Below, piece by piece: positions 27,429 through 35,295 of a DNA stretch of 64,000 nt. Where the stretch lies: positions 149,452 through 213,451 of the forward strand of contig PDRZ01000015.1 in assembly GCA_002747035.1 (NCBI GenBank), written 5' to 3'. Made by a program: the position numbers and the translations under genes. Numbering within the stretch: the first letter of the stretch is position 1; each line of letters begins with the position of its first letter. The stretch comes from Rhodobacterales bacterium. Its GTDB lineage: Bacteria; Pseudomonadota; Alphaproteobacteria; Rhodobacterales; Rhodobacteraceae. Under the pieces are notes generated by a model. It was not told where the DNA came from. It searched no databases and saw only the letters and a list, made by a program, of their open reading frames with translations.

Positions 27429-28487
27429 ATGACGCGCGATGTGATTACAGAATATGACACGAGGGTGGCCGCAGGGGGGGTGACCGCTGATCCTGTCCAA
27501 CGGGCGGTCCTGCCTGAATTTGAACGGATCCGCGCGGGGTTGGCCCAGCCGGTGAAACGCGGGTTTTTCCGCAAATCCGCCGAGCCGCCCAAAGGGCTTT
27601 ACCTGTGGGGCGGGGTGGGACGCGGAAAATCCATGCTGATGGACCTGTTCGTCGATTGCCTGAACGTGCCCGCGCGCCGGGTGCATTTCCACGCTTTCAT
27701 GCAGGAAATCCACGCCGAAATGCACAAGGCCCGCGAGGCGGGCGTGCCGGACGCGCTGGCCCCCGTCGCCAAGGCCGTGAGCGACAGCGTGCGGTGCCTG
27801 GCTTTTGATGAAATGCAGATCACCGATATCACCGACGCGATGATCGTGGGCCGCCTGTTCGAGGCGCTGTTTGCCGCCGGAGTCGTGGTGGTGACAACAT
27901 CGAACCGGGTGCCGGATGATCTTTATAAGGATGGGTTGAACCGACAGCTGTTCCTGCCCTTCATCGACATCCTGAAAGACCACATGGTGGTCACCGAAAT
28001 GGACAGCCCCACCGATTACCGCCAGGGGCGGCTGGAAGGCGGGCCGGTCTATTTCACCCCAAACAACAGGGCGGCGCGGGCACAGATGGATGCGATCTGG
28101 CACGACCTGACCGGCGGGATGAGCGCGCCTTATACGCTTCTTGTCAAAGGGCGCGAAGTGGCGATCCCGGGGTTTCACAACGGCGTGGCCCGGGCCAGCT
28201 TTTATGACCTGTGCGGCAAGATGCTGGGCCCCGGGGACTATCTCGCGCTTGCAGAGGAGGCCAAGGTACTGCTGCTTGACGATATTCCCTGCCTGGGGCG
28301 CAGCAATTTCAACGAGGCCAAACGGTTCGTAACCTTGATCGACGCGCTTTACGAAGCCGGGGTGCGGTTGATCGCCAGCGCGGCGGCCGAGCCGGAAATG
28401 CTCTATCTCGAAGGCGAAGGCACGTTTGAATTCGAGCGCACGGCCAGCCGGTTGCGGGAAATGCAAAGCGCCGATTGGGGGACATAA
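27429..28487 (+). CDS. zapE: Cell division protein ZapE (AFG1-like ATPase)
   Basis: P-loop ATPase (352 aa) that associates with the division ring in E. coli; the homologous mitochondrial AFG1 acts in protein quality control. Walker A GGVGRGKSMLMD near residue 60 and Walker B VRCLAFDEMQITD near residue 120 are clear, followed by VVVTTSNRVPDDLYKDGLNR (sensor region). ATG at 27429 (MTRDVITEYD) fits the family start; the open frame extends 32 codons upstream with poor similarity. The TAA stop is also the first triplet of a palindromic repeat. Confidence 0.9.
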   Translation: MTRDVITEYDTRVAAGGVTADPVQRAVLPEFERIRAGLAQPVKRGFFRKSAEPPKGLYLWGGVGRGKSMLMDLFVDCLNVPARRVHFHAFMQEIHAEMHKAREAGVPDALAPVAKAVSDSVRCLAFDEMQITDITDAMIVGRLFEALFAAGVVVVTTSNRVPDDLYKDGLNRQLFLPFIDILKDHMVVTEMDSPTDYRQGRLEGGPVYFTPNNRAARAQMDAIWHDLTGGMSAPYTLLVKGREVAIPGFHNGVARASFYDLCGKMLGPGDYLALAEEAKVLLLDDIPCLGRSNFNEAKRFVTLIDALYEAGVRLIASAAAEPEMLYLEGEGTFEFERTASRLREMQSADWGT

Positions 28488-28535
28488 AACGTTTCCAGCT
28501 ATTTCTGTGATCCAACAATAACTGGAAATGCTGTA
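28485..28535. repeat. GTTTCC-family palindromic repeat, short copy 2
   Basis: A 51-bp copy running from TAAAACGTTTCC to GGAAATGCTGTA with the same CTGTGATCCAACAATAA centre as the copy at 25814. Its first triplet supplies the zapE stop codon. Confidence 0.75.
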
Positions 28536-28641
28536 GGGTCCGATCCCGGGCACCAATCCCGAGGACGAGGCCGAAGGCAGAGGACGAGACATCATGGGTG
28601 CCCGGCACGGGCACGCTTCTGGATCACGTCATGACACCCCC

Positions 28642-28674
28642 CAATAAAGAAAAGGGGGCCGTTGGTTCGGCCCC
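28642..28674 (-). terminator. Rho-independent terminator of the first LysM gene
   Basis: On the minus strand GGGGCCG/CGGCCCC (28668-28674 with 28655-28661, 6-base loop) is followed by TTTTCTTTATT. It lies about 45 bases after the LysM stop. Confidence 0.85.
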
Positions 28675-28718
28675 TCTTTCCGTCTCCTGCCTATATGGAA
28701 ACTTGGTTTTGGAATGTC

Positions 28719-29618
28719 TCAGGTCGAGGTCAGCGCCGGAATTGACAGGCGTTGGCCCACGCGGATGCGGTCCGGGCTCGACAGGAATTGCCGGTTGGCG
28801 TTGAAGATCGTCGAATACTGCCCGGCATCGCCATAGAACTTCTGGGCGATCGACCCCAGGCTGTCGCCGGTCTGAACCGTATAGAAGTTATACTGCACGG
28901 TTTTACCGGCACGCTGGATCACGCGCACCTCAACCCCTTCGCCACCGGCGATGACTGCGGGAGAAACGGCCTCGGGTGCTTTGCCGGTGGATTTCCTGAC
29001 CAGCGCGGCCAGAAGGGTGGTGGTATCAACCTTGCCTTCCGAGGTGCGCAGCGCACCGGGCACCTGGACCTGGCCACGATCTGCGGCCTCGTTCAGCAGC
29101 GCGTCGATATAGGAATCCGACTGTCCCTGGGCCAGCGCCTGAACAATCAGGGTTTCCATGCTGACATGCGCAGGCGTGTCGGTCTGAGTGGCGTTCAGCC
29201 CGGCCAGCACAGAGGAGGTGAGTCCGCGCAGAGCGTTGTCCTGCTGGGGTGCGCTGGTGGCAGCGGTCGGTTTGACTCCCAGTTCGGCCAGCAGAGAAGA
29301 GGTCAACGACAACAGCGCCGCATCGTCAGCGGGTGCGGGAGCAGGCGCAGCGGGTTGGACCCCCAGCCCGGCGAGGACCGAATTTGTCATGGCCTCAGAC
29401 TCTTGCGATCCGGGCGATTCGGTGGCGGGTGCGGGAGCGGCGACCACGGGCGCAACCGGCGTGGTCAGATCGGTGAGGTTGGTTTCAGCCCGCGCCACCT
29501 GGGCCGGAACCAAGGCGGCGGCGTCTGCCTGATCGGCATCATCCGAGCGTGGTTGCACCAACAACAACCCCATGGTGACAGTCAGAAAGGCGGCGGCGAT
29601 GGCAAGAATGCGCAGCAT
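28719..29618 (-). CDS. Membrane-anchored LysM domain protein (first paralogue)
   Basis: Protein of 299 aa with an N-terminal membrane anchor (ILAIAAAFLTVTMGLLLVQP), a long Ala/Pro-rich linker and a C-terminal LysM domain (YTVQTGDSLGSIAQKFYGDA followed by NRQFLSSPDRIRVGQRLSIP). LysM binds peptidoglycan, so it probably spans from the inner membrane to the wall. The linker holds three imperfect repeats of the type LTSSVLAGL(G/N) spaced about 35 residues (near 80, 110 and 137). Its anchor and LysM domain resemble the protein at 30586. The function is not known. Confidence 0.8.
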   Translation of the reverse strand: MLRILAIAAAFLTVTMGLLLVQPRSDDADQADAAALVPAQVARAETNLTDLTTPVAPVVAAPAPATESPGSQESEAMTNSVLAGLGVQPAAPAPAPADDAALLSLTSSLLAELGVKPTAATSAPQQDNALRGLTSSVLAGLNATQTDTPAHVSMETLIVQALAQGQSDSYIDALLNEAADRGQVQVPGALRTSEGKVDTTTLLAALVRKSTGKAPEAVSPAVIAGGEGVEVRVIQRAGKTVQYNFYTVQTGDSLGSIAQKFYGDAGQYSTIFNANRQFLSSPDRIRVGQRLSIPALTST

Positions 29619-29641
29619 GTCAGCTCTCCTTTAGCGTAAAT

Positions 29642-30319
29642 TCAGGACGTGGGTTGCGTGGTGGTCAGCCCGAGCAGGAGCCAAAGCTGCATTCCGCCCC
29701 GATAGTATTTGATTTTCCCGGCGGGATAGCCCACGCCGATCAGATTGCGGATCGCGCGCGGGCTTTGATCGCACCACGGACCGTTGCAGAACAACAGAAG
29801 GTCACGGGCCGACGCAAAGTCCCAGCCATTCCCCCGTTGCCGCGCCCCCAGCGCCTTGAGGATTTCGTCGCGGTAAGGGTTGGACGGTTCCAGCGTGGAA
29901 AACGGCACATTCACTGCGCCGGGGATCGTGCCCTTGGCAAACCATGCGGGCATCCGGCTGTCGATCAACAGCCCCTTGCCCGCGGTCACGGCGGTGTCGA
30001 GAAAGTCCATCACCTCGATCTCGCCCACGGTTTCAACGCCGGGTGCGGCGGAAATCGGGTGGATACAGAAGGGCGGACAGGGGCGCGAGGTCTTGGTGAA
30101 CTCGGTATCCAGCCGGTTCGCTGTGTCCTGAATGCGTTCGATCACCAGTTCTTTGCCATTCACGATGATGGATCGCGAGGCTATTTCTGGCGTGATCTTG
30201 ACTTCTTGGGCCAGAGCGTGTTGTGGCACAAGCGCGGGCGCAAGAAGCGCGACGGACAGGCCAAACAAGGTTGGTGTTATTTTGATTCGCGAAATGGCGC
30301 GGCGCAATGGTCGCATCAT
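29642..30319 (-). CDS. Exported rhodanese-like domain protein
   Basis: About 225 aa. The N-terminus has a signal-like segment (TLFGLSVALLAPALVPQHAL, cleavage near ALA-QE). The rhodanese-type domain includes LLIDSRMPAWFAKGTIPGAV and the loop LLFCNGPWCDQSPRAI, whose FCNGPWC holds the expected catalytic cysteine plus a second one. An upstream PCPPFC pair adds two more cysteines. It may act in periplasmic sulfur or thiol chemistry (inference). Two adjacent ATGs (30319, 30316) could start it. Its promoter is loaded with GANTC sites and it is flanked by LysM proteins. Confidence 0.75.
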   Translation of the reverse strand: MMRPLRRAISRIKITPTLFGLSVALLAPALVPQHALAQEVKITPEIASRSIIVNGKELVIERIQDTANRLDTEFTKTSRPCPPFCIHPISAAPGVETVGEIEVMDFLDTAVTAGKGLLIDSRMPAWFAKGTIPGAVNVPFSTLEPSNPYRDEILKALGARQRGNGWDFASARDLLLFCNGPWCDQSPRAIRNLIGVGYPAGKIKYYRGGMQLWLLLGLTTTQPTS

Positions 30320-30388
30320 GACTTTACCCCCAATGGACAGGCGCATCGTTATTGCTGGCAGGCAGATGCACTTTGACTGCTCATACAA

Positions 30389-30418
30389 GATATAGGCGAA
30401 TCAGAACGAATCGGTCAA
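30389..30418 (-). promoter_or_regulatory. Predicted promoter of the rhodanese gene
   Basis: On the minus strand TTGACC (30413-30418), an 18-base spacer and TATATC (30389-30394). Two GAATC sites exactly 10 bases apart (30398-30402 and 30408-30412) lie within the spacer. The predicted leader is about 60 bases. Confidence 0.6.
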
Positions 30419-30482
30419 CATCCTCCGATTCGCTGATTCGCGAATCAGCGGTGAGGAGACGCGAATCCCTTGAGATGATTCG
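30397..30482. promoter_or_regulatory. Cluster of seven GANTC sites around a 20-bp perfect palindrome
   Basis: GAATC/GATTC occurs seven times in 86 bases (starting at 30398, 30408, 30427, 30435, 30442, 30463, 30477). Every copy sits in the wider hexamer CGAATC or GATTCG. The centre is the perfect palindrome CGCTGATTCGCGAATCAGCG (30431-30450). GANTC is the CcrM methylation site of alphaproteobacteria and is read by GcrA at some promoters. The hexamer conservation beyond GANTC suggests an additional binding protein. Confidence 0.7.
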
Positions 30483-30516
30483 AAATTTTTTTCCGCAGAG
30501 AACTGTGTTTCAGCCC

Positions 30517-30537
30517 AAAAAACCCCGGATTTCGGGG
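30517..30537 (-). terminator. Rho-independent terminator of the second LysM gene
   Basis: On the minus strand CCCCG-AAATC-CGGGG (30523-30537) is followed by six T (30517-30522). It lies 50 bases after the LysM stop and separates it from the rhodanese promoter. Confidence 0.85.
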
Positions 30538-30585
30538 AAAAACCCGGGTTTCGGCCAAGTGGTCAGCGTGATTGGCAGCGTTTTA

Positions 30586-31371
30586 TCACTGAACCGGAAG
30601 GGTCAGAACCTGACCAGCGCGCAGATCGTCGGCATGGTTTAACAGGTGCCGGTTGGCTTCAAAAATCTGTTGGAACCGCGTTGCGTTGCCAAGGGTTTTG
30701 ACGGCGATACTCTGTAGTGTGTCGCCGGGTTGAACACGATAGGTCCGCACGCCGTTTTGCGGCGATGTGGCGCGATCGGTCGCCCCGTCGGCCTCGGCGC
30801 GCAGGGCCGAAAGGTAAGGTGTGTTTTCCGCGCTTGTTTCCACAGCGCCTGGTTCGGTGACCGCGCGGGCCACGGTGGCGTGCAACAGGCTTCCCGGCTG
30901 TCCGGGTTCGACACGCGCGCCCTTGGCCGTATCCAGGGCGCGCAAAACGTCCCATGTGGCGGCGCGTTGATCATCCGGGGCGGAGGAAAAGGCAAGATCG
31001 GGGGCTGTGGTCGCAGTGGAGGTGACCACAGTTTCGCGGGTGTTGTCCGGGGTTGATTGGTTCAACGCCCGGGCCACGACCGACGCCAATGCCGCAGGGG
31101 TGCTGTCGGGCGTCGCGGTCACTTTGCCAAGCCGGTCGGCGATCGGCTTAGGGGTCGGGTCCAGCGGGTCCAGCGGGGTATGGGCGTCGCGGGTCACGGT
31201 GTTCGGCCCCGTAACGACCTGGGTCTCTGCCCGGTCAATGGCCGCCGCGGTTTCCGCGCGTTCCCGCCCGCCCGGCTGCAACAGCAACAGCCCCACGGTG
31301 ACAACAAGAAACCCCATCACGATCACAAGGATCGGTGCCAGAGGCGAGGCGTTCTGGGGGGTGGGGTTCAT
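30586..31371 (-). CDS. Membrane-anchored LysM domain protein (second paralogue)
   Basis: Protein of 261 aa with an N-terminal anchor (LVIVMGFLVVTVGLLLLQPG), a low-complexity Thr/Ala/Pro linker and a C-terminal LysM domain (YRVQPGDTLQSIAVKTLGNA ... HADDLRAGQVLTLPV). The anchor shares the pattern F(L)xVTxGLLLxQP with the 28719 protein, pointing to an old duplication, though the linkers are unrelated. The start codon overlaps the stop of a possible small upstream gene (ATGA). Likely a peptidoglycan-binding envelope protein; no enzyme domain is visible. Confidence 0.8.
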   Translation of the reverse strand: MNPTPQNASPLAPILVIVMGFLVVTVGLLLLQPGGRERAETAAAIDRAETQVVTGPNTVTRDAHTPLDPLDPTPKPIADRLGKVTATPDSTPAALASVVARALNQSTPDNTRETVVTSTATTAPDLAFSSAPDDQRAATWDVLRALDTAKGARVEPGQPGSLLHATVARAVTEPGAVETSAENTPYLSALRAEADGATDRATSPQNGVRTYRVQPGDTLQSIAVKTLGNATRFQQIFEANRHLLNHADDLRAGQVLTLPVQ

Positions 31372-31502
31372 GGGCGTGTTCCTTGTGTGGATGAGGTCAC
31401 GGTCTGGCCGGGTTGCAGCCAGTTTTGCAAACCGCCCCGGTCATGGCGCAGGACAAGATGGCAGAGCCATCGGCGCGCGGTCAGGCGTTTTCTGGATTGC
31501 AT
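31368..31502 (-). CDS. Possible small gene coupled to the LysM gene
   Basis: A 44-codon frame (MQSRKRLTARRWLCHLVLRH...) on the minus strand whose TGA overlaps the LysM ATG as ATGA. GC-rich third positions and the coupling geometry argue for translation, perhaps as a leader peptide. The ribosome-binding site is weak, and I recognise no family. Confidence 0.3.
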   Translation of the reverse strand: MQSRKRLTARRWLCHLVLRHDRGGLQNWLQPGQTVTSSTQGTRP

Positions 31503-31995
31503 CGTTTTTACTCGTAAGCCTCGGCTGGGCAGGCCACCTGATTTGGGGCACTTGGTTTTATTGCGCCGAGATGTAGTGGAGCGACCCACGGGACGTCAAG
31601 AGGTGATCCGCGTTCGAGGATCGGGATTCACTACGTGATTCCAAACGTTTACCTTTTGGGGTGTTTCCAGTCCGTGCCGCAACCAGAGGTTCGGCCCGGG
31701 TCTTTTGCGTCTCGGGTGCGTCTCGGTGTACACCGCTTTGGGAAAGCCGTGCGGCGGGTCGCACATGCTGGGGCGCGGTTGCGGCCTTTATGCCGACGGG
31801 AGGTAAAATCCAATGATCCCGATCAGTATGAGCCTGCAAGAGTCCAAAGGGCGGAACGATCTGCGCCAGATCCTGTTCAGGTTTGAGAACAAGCGCGGCT
31901 TTTCTGCCTTTGTCGGGGAGCGGCTATGGCTGGCGTGACCGGGTCCATGGTGCCACTGCGGGCCGCGCGGTTGGGTGGCCCGTTTGGGCGCGACG
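31372..31995. other. Gene-poor stretch between the LysM gene and folC
   Basis: About 620 bases without a recognisable conserved gene. It holds the possible coupled small frame on the minus strand (31368-31502) and a possible 41-codon frame on the plus strand (31813-31938). No hairpin with a T-run was seen after folC. Confidence 0.5.
31813..31938 (+). CDS. Possible 41-aa small protein
   Basis: ATG at 31813 is preceded by GGGAGGT at nine bases, a strong ribosome-binding site. The peptide starts MIPISMSLQESKGRNDLRQ and ends FSAFVGERLWLA. Third positions are GC-rich like real genes here. It opposes the folC 3' end and has no recognised family. Confidence 0.35.
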   Translation: MIPISMSLQESKGRNDLRQILFRFENKRGFSAFVGERLWLA

Positions 31996-33261
31996 TCAGC
32001 CGTTTTCGCGCAGGATGTTCCCCGCAAGGTAGAGCGAGCCACAGATCAGCACACGGGCGTTCGGGTCCTGTTCCTTGATCCGGTCCAGCGCCTGTCCTGC
32101 AGAGTCGGCGGTGGTGGCTGTCATCCCGGTTTGGGTGGCCGCTTTGGCGGTGTCTGCGGCGGGCAGGGTGGCGGCCTCGCCGGGGATGGACACGGCGGTC
32201 AGGGTGTCGGCCTGTTGTGCCAGCGGGGTGAGGTAGCCCGAGATGTCCTTGGTATTCAACATGCCACAGATCAGGTGGGTGGGACGTTTGGGCAGGCGGG
32301 CGAGATGCGCGGCCAGCGCCTGACCTGCTGCTGCGTTGTGTCCGCCATCCAGCCAGAGTTCCACGCCGGGGGCGCTTTCTGTCAGGGGGCCGGTGCGCAG
32401 GCGTTGCATCCGCGCGGGCCAGGTGACGTTTTCCATGGCCGCCTGCGGATCGCCCGCGTTCAGTGTGCGCAAGGCCGCCAGCGCAGCCCCGGCGTTTTCG
32501 ATCTGATGTGCGCCGGGCAGGGCCGGGCGCGGCAGGTCCAGAAGGCCGGTTTCGTCCTGGAACACCAGCCGTTCGCGTTCTTCGAACACGTGCCAGTGTT
32601 GGCCATGGGCAATCAGCGGCGCGCCCAGCCCCATGGCGGTGTGTTCAATCACATCCTGTGCGTCGTCCTGTTGCGGCCCCACGACACAGGGCACCCCGCG
32701 TTTGATGATCCCGGCCTTTTCCGCCGCAATCCCGGCAAGCGTGTTGCCGAGGAATTGTTCGTGGTCGATGGAGACCGGGGTGATCACGGTCAGCGCGGGC
32801 CGGTCGATCACGTTGGTGGCGTCCAGACGCCCGCCCAGCCCCACCTCGAGCAGGGTGAAATCCGCAGGGGTGCGTGACATGGCCAGCAGCGCGGCACAGG
32901 TGGTGATTTCAAAATAGGTGATGTTGGCACCGTTATTTGCGGCATAGCATTCGTCCAGCACCTCGGTCAGGTGGGGTTCGGAGATCAGATCACCGGCCAG
33001 GCGAATCCGTTCGTGGAACCGCGCGAGGTGGGGCGAGGTATAGGCATGGACGGATTTGCCCGCCCCTTCCAGCCCGGCGCGGATCATCGCCTGGGTCGAG
33101 CCCTTGCCGTTGGTCCCGGCGATGTGGATCACCGGGGGCAGGGCGTTTTGCGGGTTCCCAAGCGCATCGAGCAACCGCCACATACGATCCAGCGTGAGGT
33201 CGATGATTTTTGGGTGCAGGGCCATCATCCGGTCAAGGATGAGATCGGACCCGGCGGTCAT
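31996..33261 (-). CDS. folC: Bifunctional folylpolyglutamate synthase / dihydrofolate synthase FolC
   Basis: Mur-ligase-like ATP enzyme (421 aa) that adds glutamate to dihydropteroate and folates. The P-loop VIHIAGTNGKGSTQAM is near residue 47, followed by TSPHLARFHERIRL and the metal/ATP segment TLLEVGLGGRLDATNVI. VSIDHEQFLGNTLAGIAAEK and LWLDGGHNAAAGQAL complete the family pattern. It directly follows accD with an ATGA overlap, a conserved gene pair in alphaproteobacteria. Confidence 0.95.
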   Translation of the reverse strand: MTAGSDLILDRMMALHPKIIDLTLDRMWRLLDALGNPQNALPPVIHIAGTNGKGSTQAMIRAGLEGAGKSVHAYTSPHLARFHERIRLAGDLISEPHLTEVLDECYAANNGANITYFEITTCAALLAMSRTPADFTLLEVGLGGRLDATNVIDRPALTVITPVSIDHEQFLGNTLAGIAAEKAGIIKRGVPCVVGPQQDDAQDVIEHTAMGLGAPLIAHGQHWHVFEERERLVFQDETGLLDLPRPALPGAHQIENAGAALAALRTLNAGDPQAAMENVTWPARMQRLRTGPLTESAPGVELWLDGGHNAAAGQALAAHLARLPKRPTHLICGMLNTKDISGYLTPLAQQADTLTAVSIPGEAATLPAADTAKAATQTGMTATTADSAGQALDRIKEQDPNARVLICGSLYLAGNILRENG

Positions 33262-34232
33262 TTGCCGTTTTCGGGTTGGGGGTCGGGCGCGCTGTCCTGC
33301 TCCTCCGCCCTGACAGGCGGCGTCGCATCCGGATGGTCCGCCGATTCTGGTTGCGGCGGGGGCAGGTCGCCTTTGATCGCCGGGGGCAGGCCCAGCAACA
33401 TGCGGGTGATCGCAATCAGTTCATCGCGCATTTTACCGCGTGGTGTGACCCGGTCCAACATGCCGTGATCCAGCAGGTATTCGGCGCGCTGGAACCCTTC
33501 GGGCAGTTTTTCACCCAGCGTTTGCTGGATTACGCGCGGCCCGGCGAAACAGATCAGCGCGTTGGGTTCGGCGATCTGCACATCCCCCAGCATGGCATAA
33601 GACGCGGTCACCCCGCCCGTGGTCGGGTGAGTGAGCACCACGATATAGGGCAGGCTCGCTTCTTTCAGCATCTGTACGGCCACGGTGGTACGGGGCATTT
33701 GCATGAGCGACAGGATTCCCTCCTGCATCCGCGCCCCTCCGGCGGCGGAAAACAGGATCAGGGGGCGTTTCAACGCCACGGCCCGTTCGGCGGCGGCAAT
33801 GATGGCATTGCCCACATACATGCCCATGGAGCCGCCCATGAAGGAGAAATCCTGACACGCGGCGACGATGGGGGTGCGACCGATTTCGCCTTCGGCCACC
33901 AGCATCGCCTCTTTTTCTTCGGTTGCCTTCTGAGCCGCTTTCATGCGGTCGGGGTATTTCTTCTGATCGCGGAATTTCAGCGGGTCTTCGATGGGCGCGG
34001 GCACATCGATTTCGGTGAAGATGCCGCCATCGAACAGGCCGGTGAACCGCTCACGGGGCGAAATCGCCATGTGGTGCCCGCAAGAGGTGCAGACATTCAG
34101 GTTCTCTGACAGTTCGCGGTGGAACAACATGGTGCCGCACTCGCTGCATTTCTGCCAGAGGTTTTCGGGCGTATCGCGACGCGAGAAGATCGAGTTGATC
34201 CGGGGGCGGACATAATTGGTGATCCAGTTCAT
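33258..34232 (-). CDS. accD: Acetyl-CoA carboxylase carboxyltransferase subunit beta
   Basis: Subunit (324 aa) of the carboxyltransferase that makes malonyl-CoA for fatty acid synthesis. An N-terminal zinc ribbon (CSECGTML ... CTSCGHHM near residues 30-54) is followed by the crotonase-like domain with GGSMGMYVGNAIIAAAERAV, FSAAGGARMQEG and THPTTGGVTASYAMLGD. The acidic, proline-rich C-terminal tail (about 40 residues) is variable. The partner accA is not in the window. Confidence 0.96.
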   Translation of the reverse strand: MNWITNYVRPRINSIFSRRDTPENLWQKCSECGTMLFHRELSENLNVCTSCGHHMAISPRERFTGLFDGGIFTEIDVPAPIEDPLKFRDQKKYPDRMKAAQKATEEKEAMLVAEGEIGRTPIVAACQDFSFMGGSMGMYVGNAIIAAAERAVALKRPLILFSAAGGARMQEGILSLMQMPRTTVAVQMLKEASLPYIVVLTHPTTGGVTASYAMLGDVQIAEPNALICFAGPRVIQQTLGEKLPEGFQRAEYLLDHGMLDRVTPRGKMRDELIAITRMLLGLPPAIKGDLPPPQPESADHPDATPPVRAEEQDSAPDPQPENGK

Positions 34233-34335
34233 GCGGTTTGGCGCCTTTTGTTCGTTGATGCCGTCGGGTCAGCTTGGGTCAGGGCATGAGATAAGCGGGG
34301 TTGCAGGGAAATGCAATCGCATGGCGGCGTGTCGC

Positions 34336-35295
34336 TTACCGGCGCAGGGCCAGCCGCGCGACAAGCCACATCAACGCCACCAGCCCGATTTCGATGATCA
34401 GCGCAAACGGGATCAACGGGGCGTCGGCCATCAGATCCGAGAAGGGTTGGCTGACCGCATCCGAGTTGAAAAGCAGGAGGGCAAGACCGCTATCCGGCCC
34501 GCCGTCTTCGCCAAAGAACAGGAAGGCATAGACGTTGTTGACTAGGTGGAAGGCCAGCGCAGGCCCAAGCGTGCCGCTGCGCGCTGTCAGATCCGAGGCC
34601 GCAAGGCCAAAGCAGAAGGCCCAGAGCACATAGTGCAGGTTCTCGGGAAACGGGCCGCTGACATTCAGATGCGCGAGGCCAAAGAGGATGTTGGGCAGGA
34701 TCAGCCAAACCCAGGGTCGATTGTCCCAGGCCGCGATCTGTTGTTGCAGGTAACCACGATAGAGCAACTCTTCTGCGCCGGTCTGGATGGTCAGGGCCAG
34801 AATCGAGAGCGGCAGGAGCAGAAGCCAGACCAGCGGAGGTGTGACCTGGGCGAGCGCGTCGGCGCTCCACCATGGGGGCAGGATTTCAAGCAGGACGAAG
34901 AGGGCGGCAAGCGGCCAGAACACCGCGCGAAACTGGCGCAACCCGGTCATGGGAGGACCGGTCAGGGAAAAGAAACCGCGTCCGTGGGTGCGTTCCACAA
35001 CCATCACGACAGTGAGGCCAAGGAGGGTGAAGGAAAACAGCTGAACCAGCATCCCGGCGGCGGTGTCGCCATAGGAGTAGGCATCGGCCAGCTCGGGCGC
35101 GAGGGTTTCAAGAAGCCAGCCAAACCCGTTTTGGGCAAGGCCATAGAGCGATTCAATCAGGATGAAGGCCAGGATGACCGGACGCAGCCCGGGCGTGCCA
35201 AGGGCAGGCGCGATGAACCCGGCATGGGGGGCATAGGCGGCTGGTCCCGTGTGTGTCCAGGGGCGCAGGGGCTGGCGGTTCGCGGGTCCGGGCAT
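34336..35295 (-). CDS. CPBP family intramembrane metalloprotease (first)
   Basis: Membrane protein (319 aa) with about eight hydrophobic segments. The CPBP/CAAX-protease motifs are present: GAEELLYRGYLQQQ (EExxxR), FGLAHL (FxxxH) and ALAFHLVNN (HxxxN/B). Family members process prenylated proteins in eukaryotes; bacterial ones act in bacteriocin immunity or unknown proteolysis. The ATG at 35295 overlaps the stop of a similar gene upstream, so the two form a coupled pair. Confidence 0.82.
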   Translation of the reverse strand: MPGPANRQPLRPWTHTGPAAYAPHAGFIAPALGTPGLRPVILAFILIESLYGLAQNGFGWLLETLAPELADAYSYGDTAAGMLVQLFSFTLLGLTVVMVVERTHGRGFFSLTGPPMTGLRQFRAVFWPLAALFVLLEILPPWWSADALAQVTPPLVWLLLLPLSILALTIQTGAEELLYRGYLQQQIAAWDNRPWVWLILPNILFGLAHLNVSGPFPENLHYVLWAFCFGLAASDLTARSGTLGPALAFHLVNNVYAFLFFGEDGGPDSGLALLLFNSDAVSQPFSDLMADAPLIPFALIIEIGLVALMWLVARLALRR

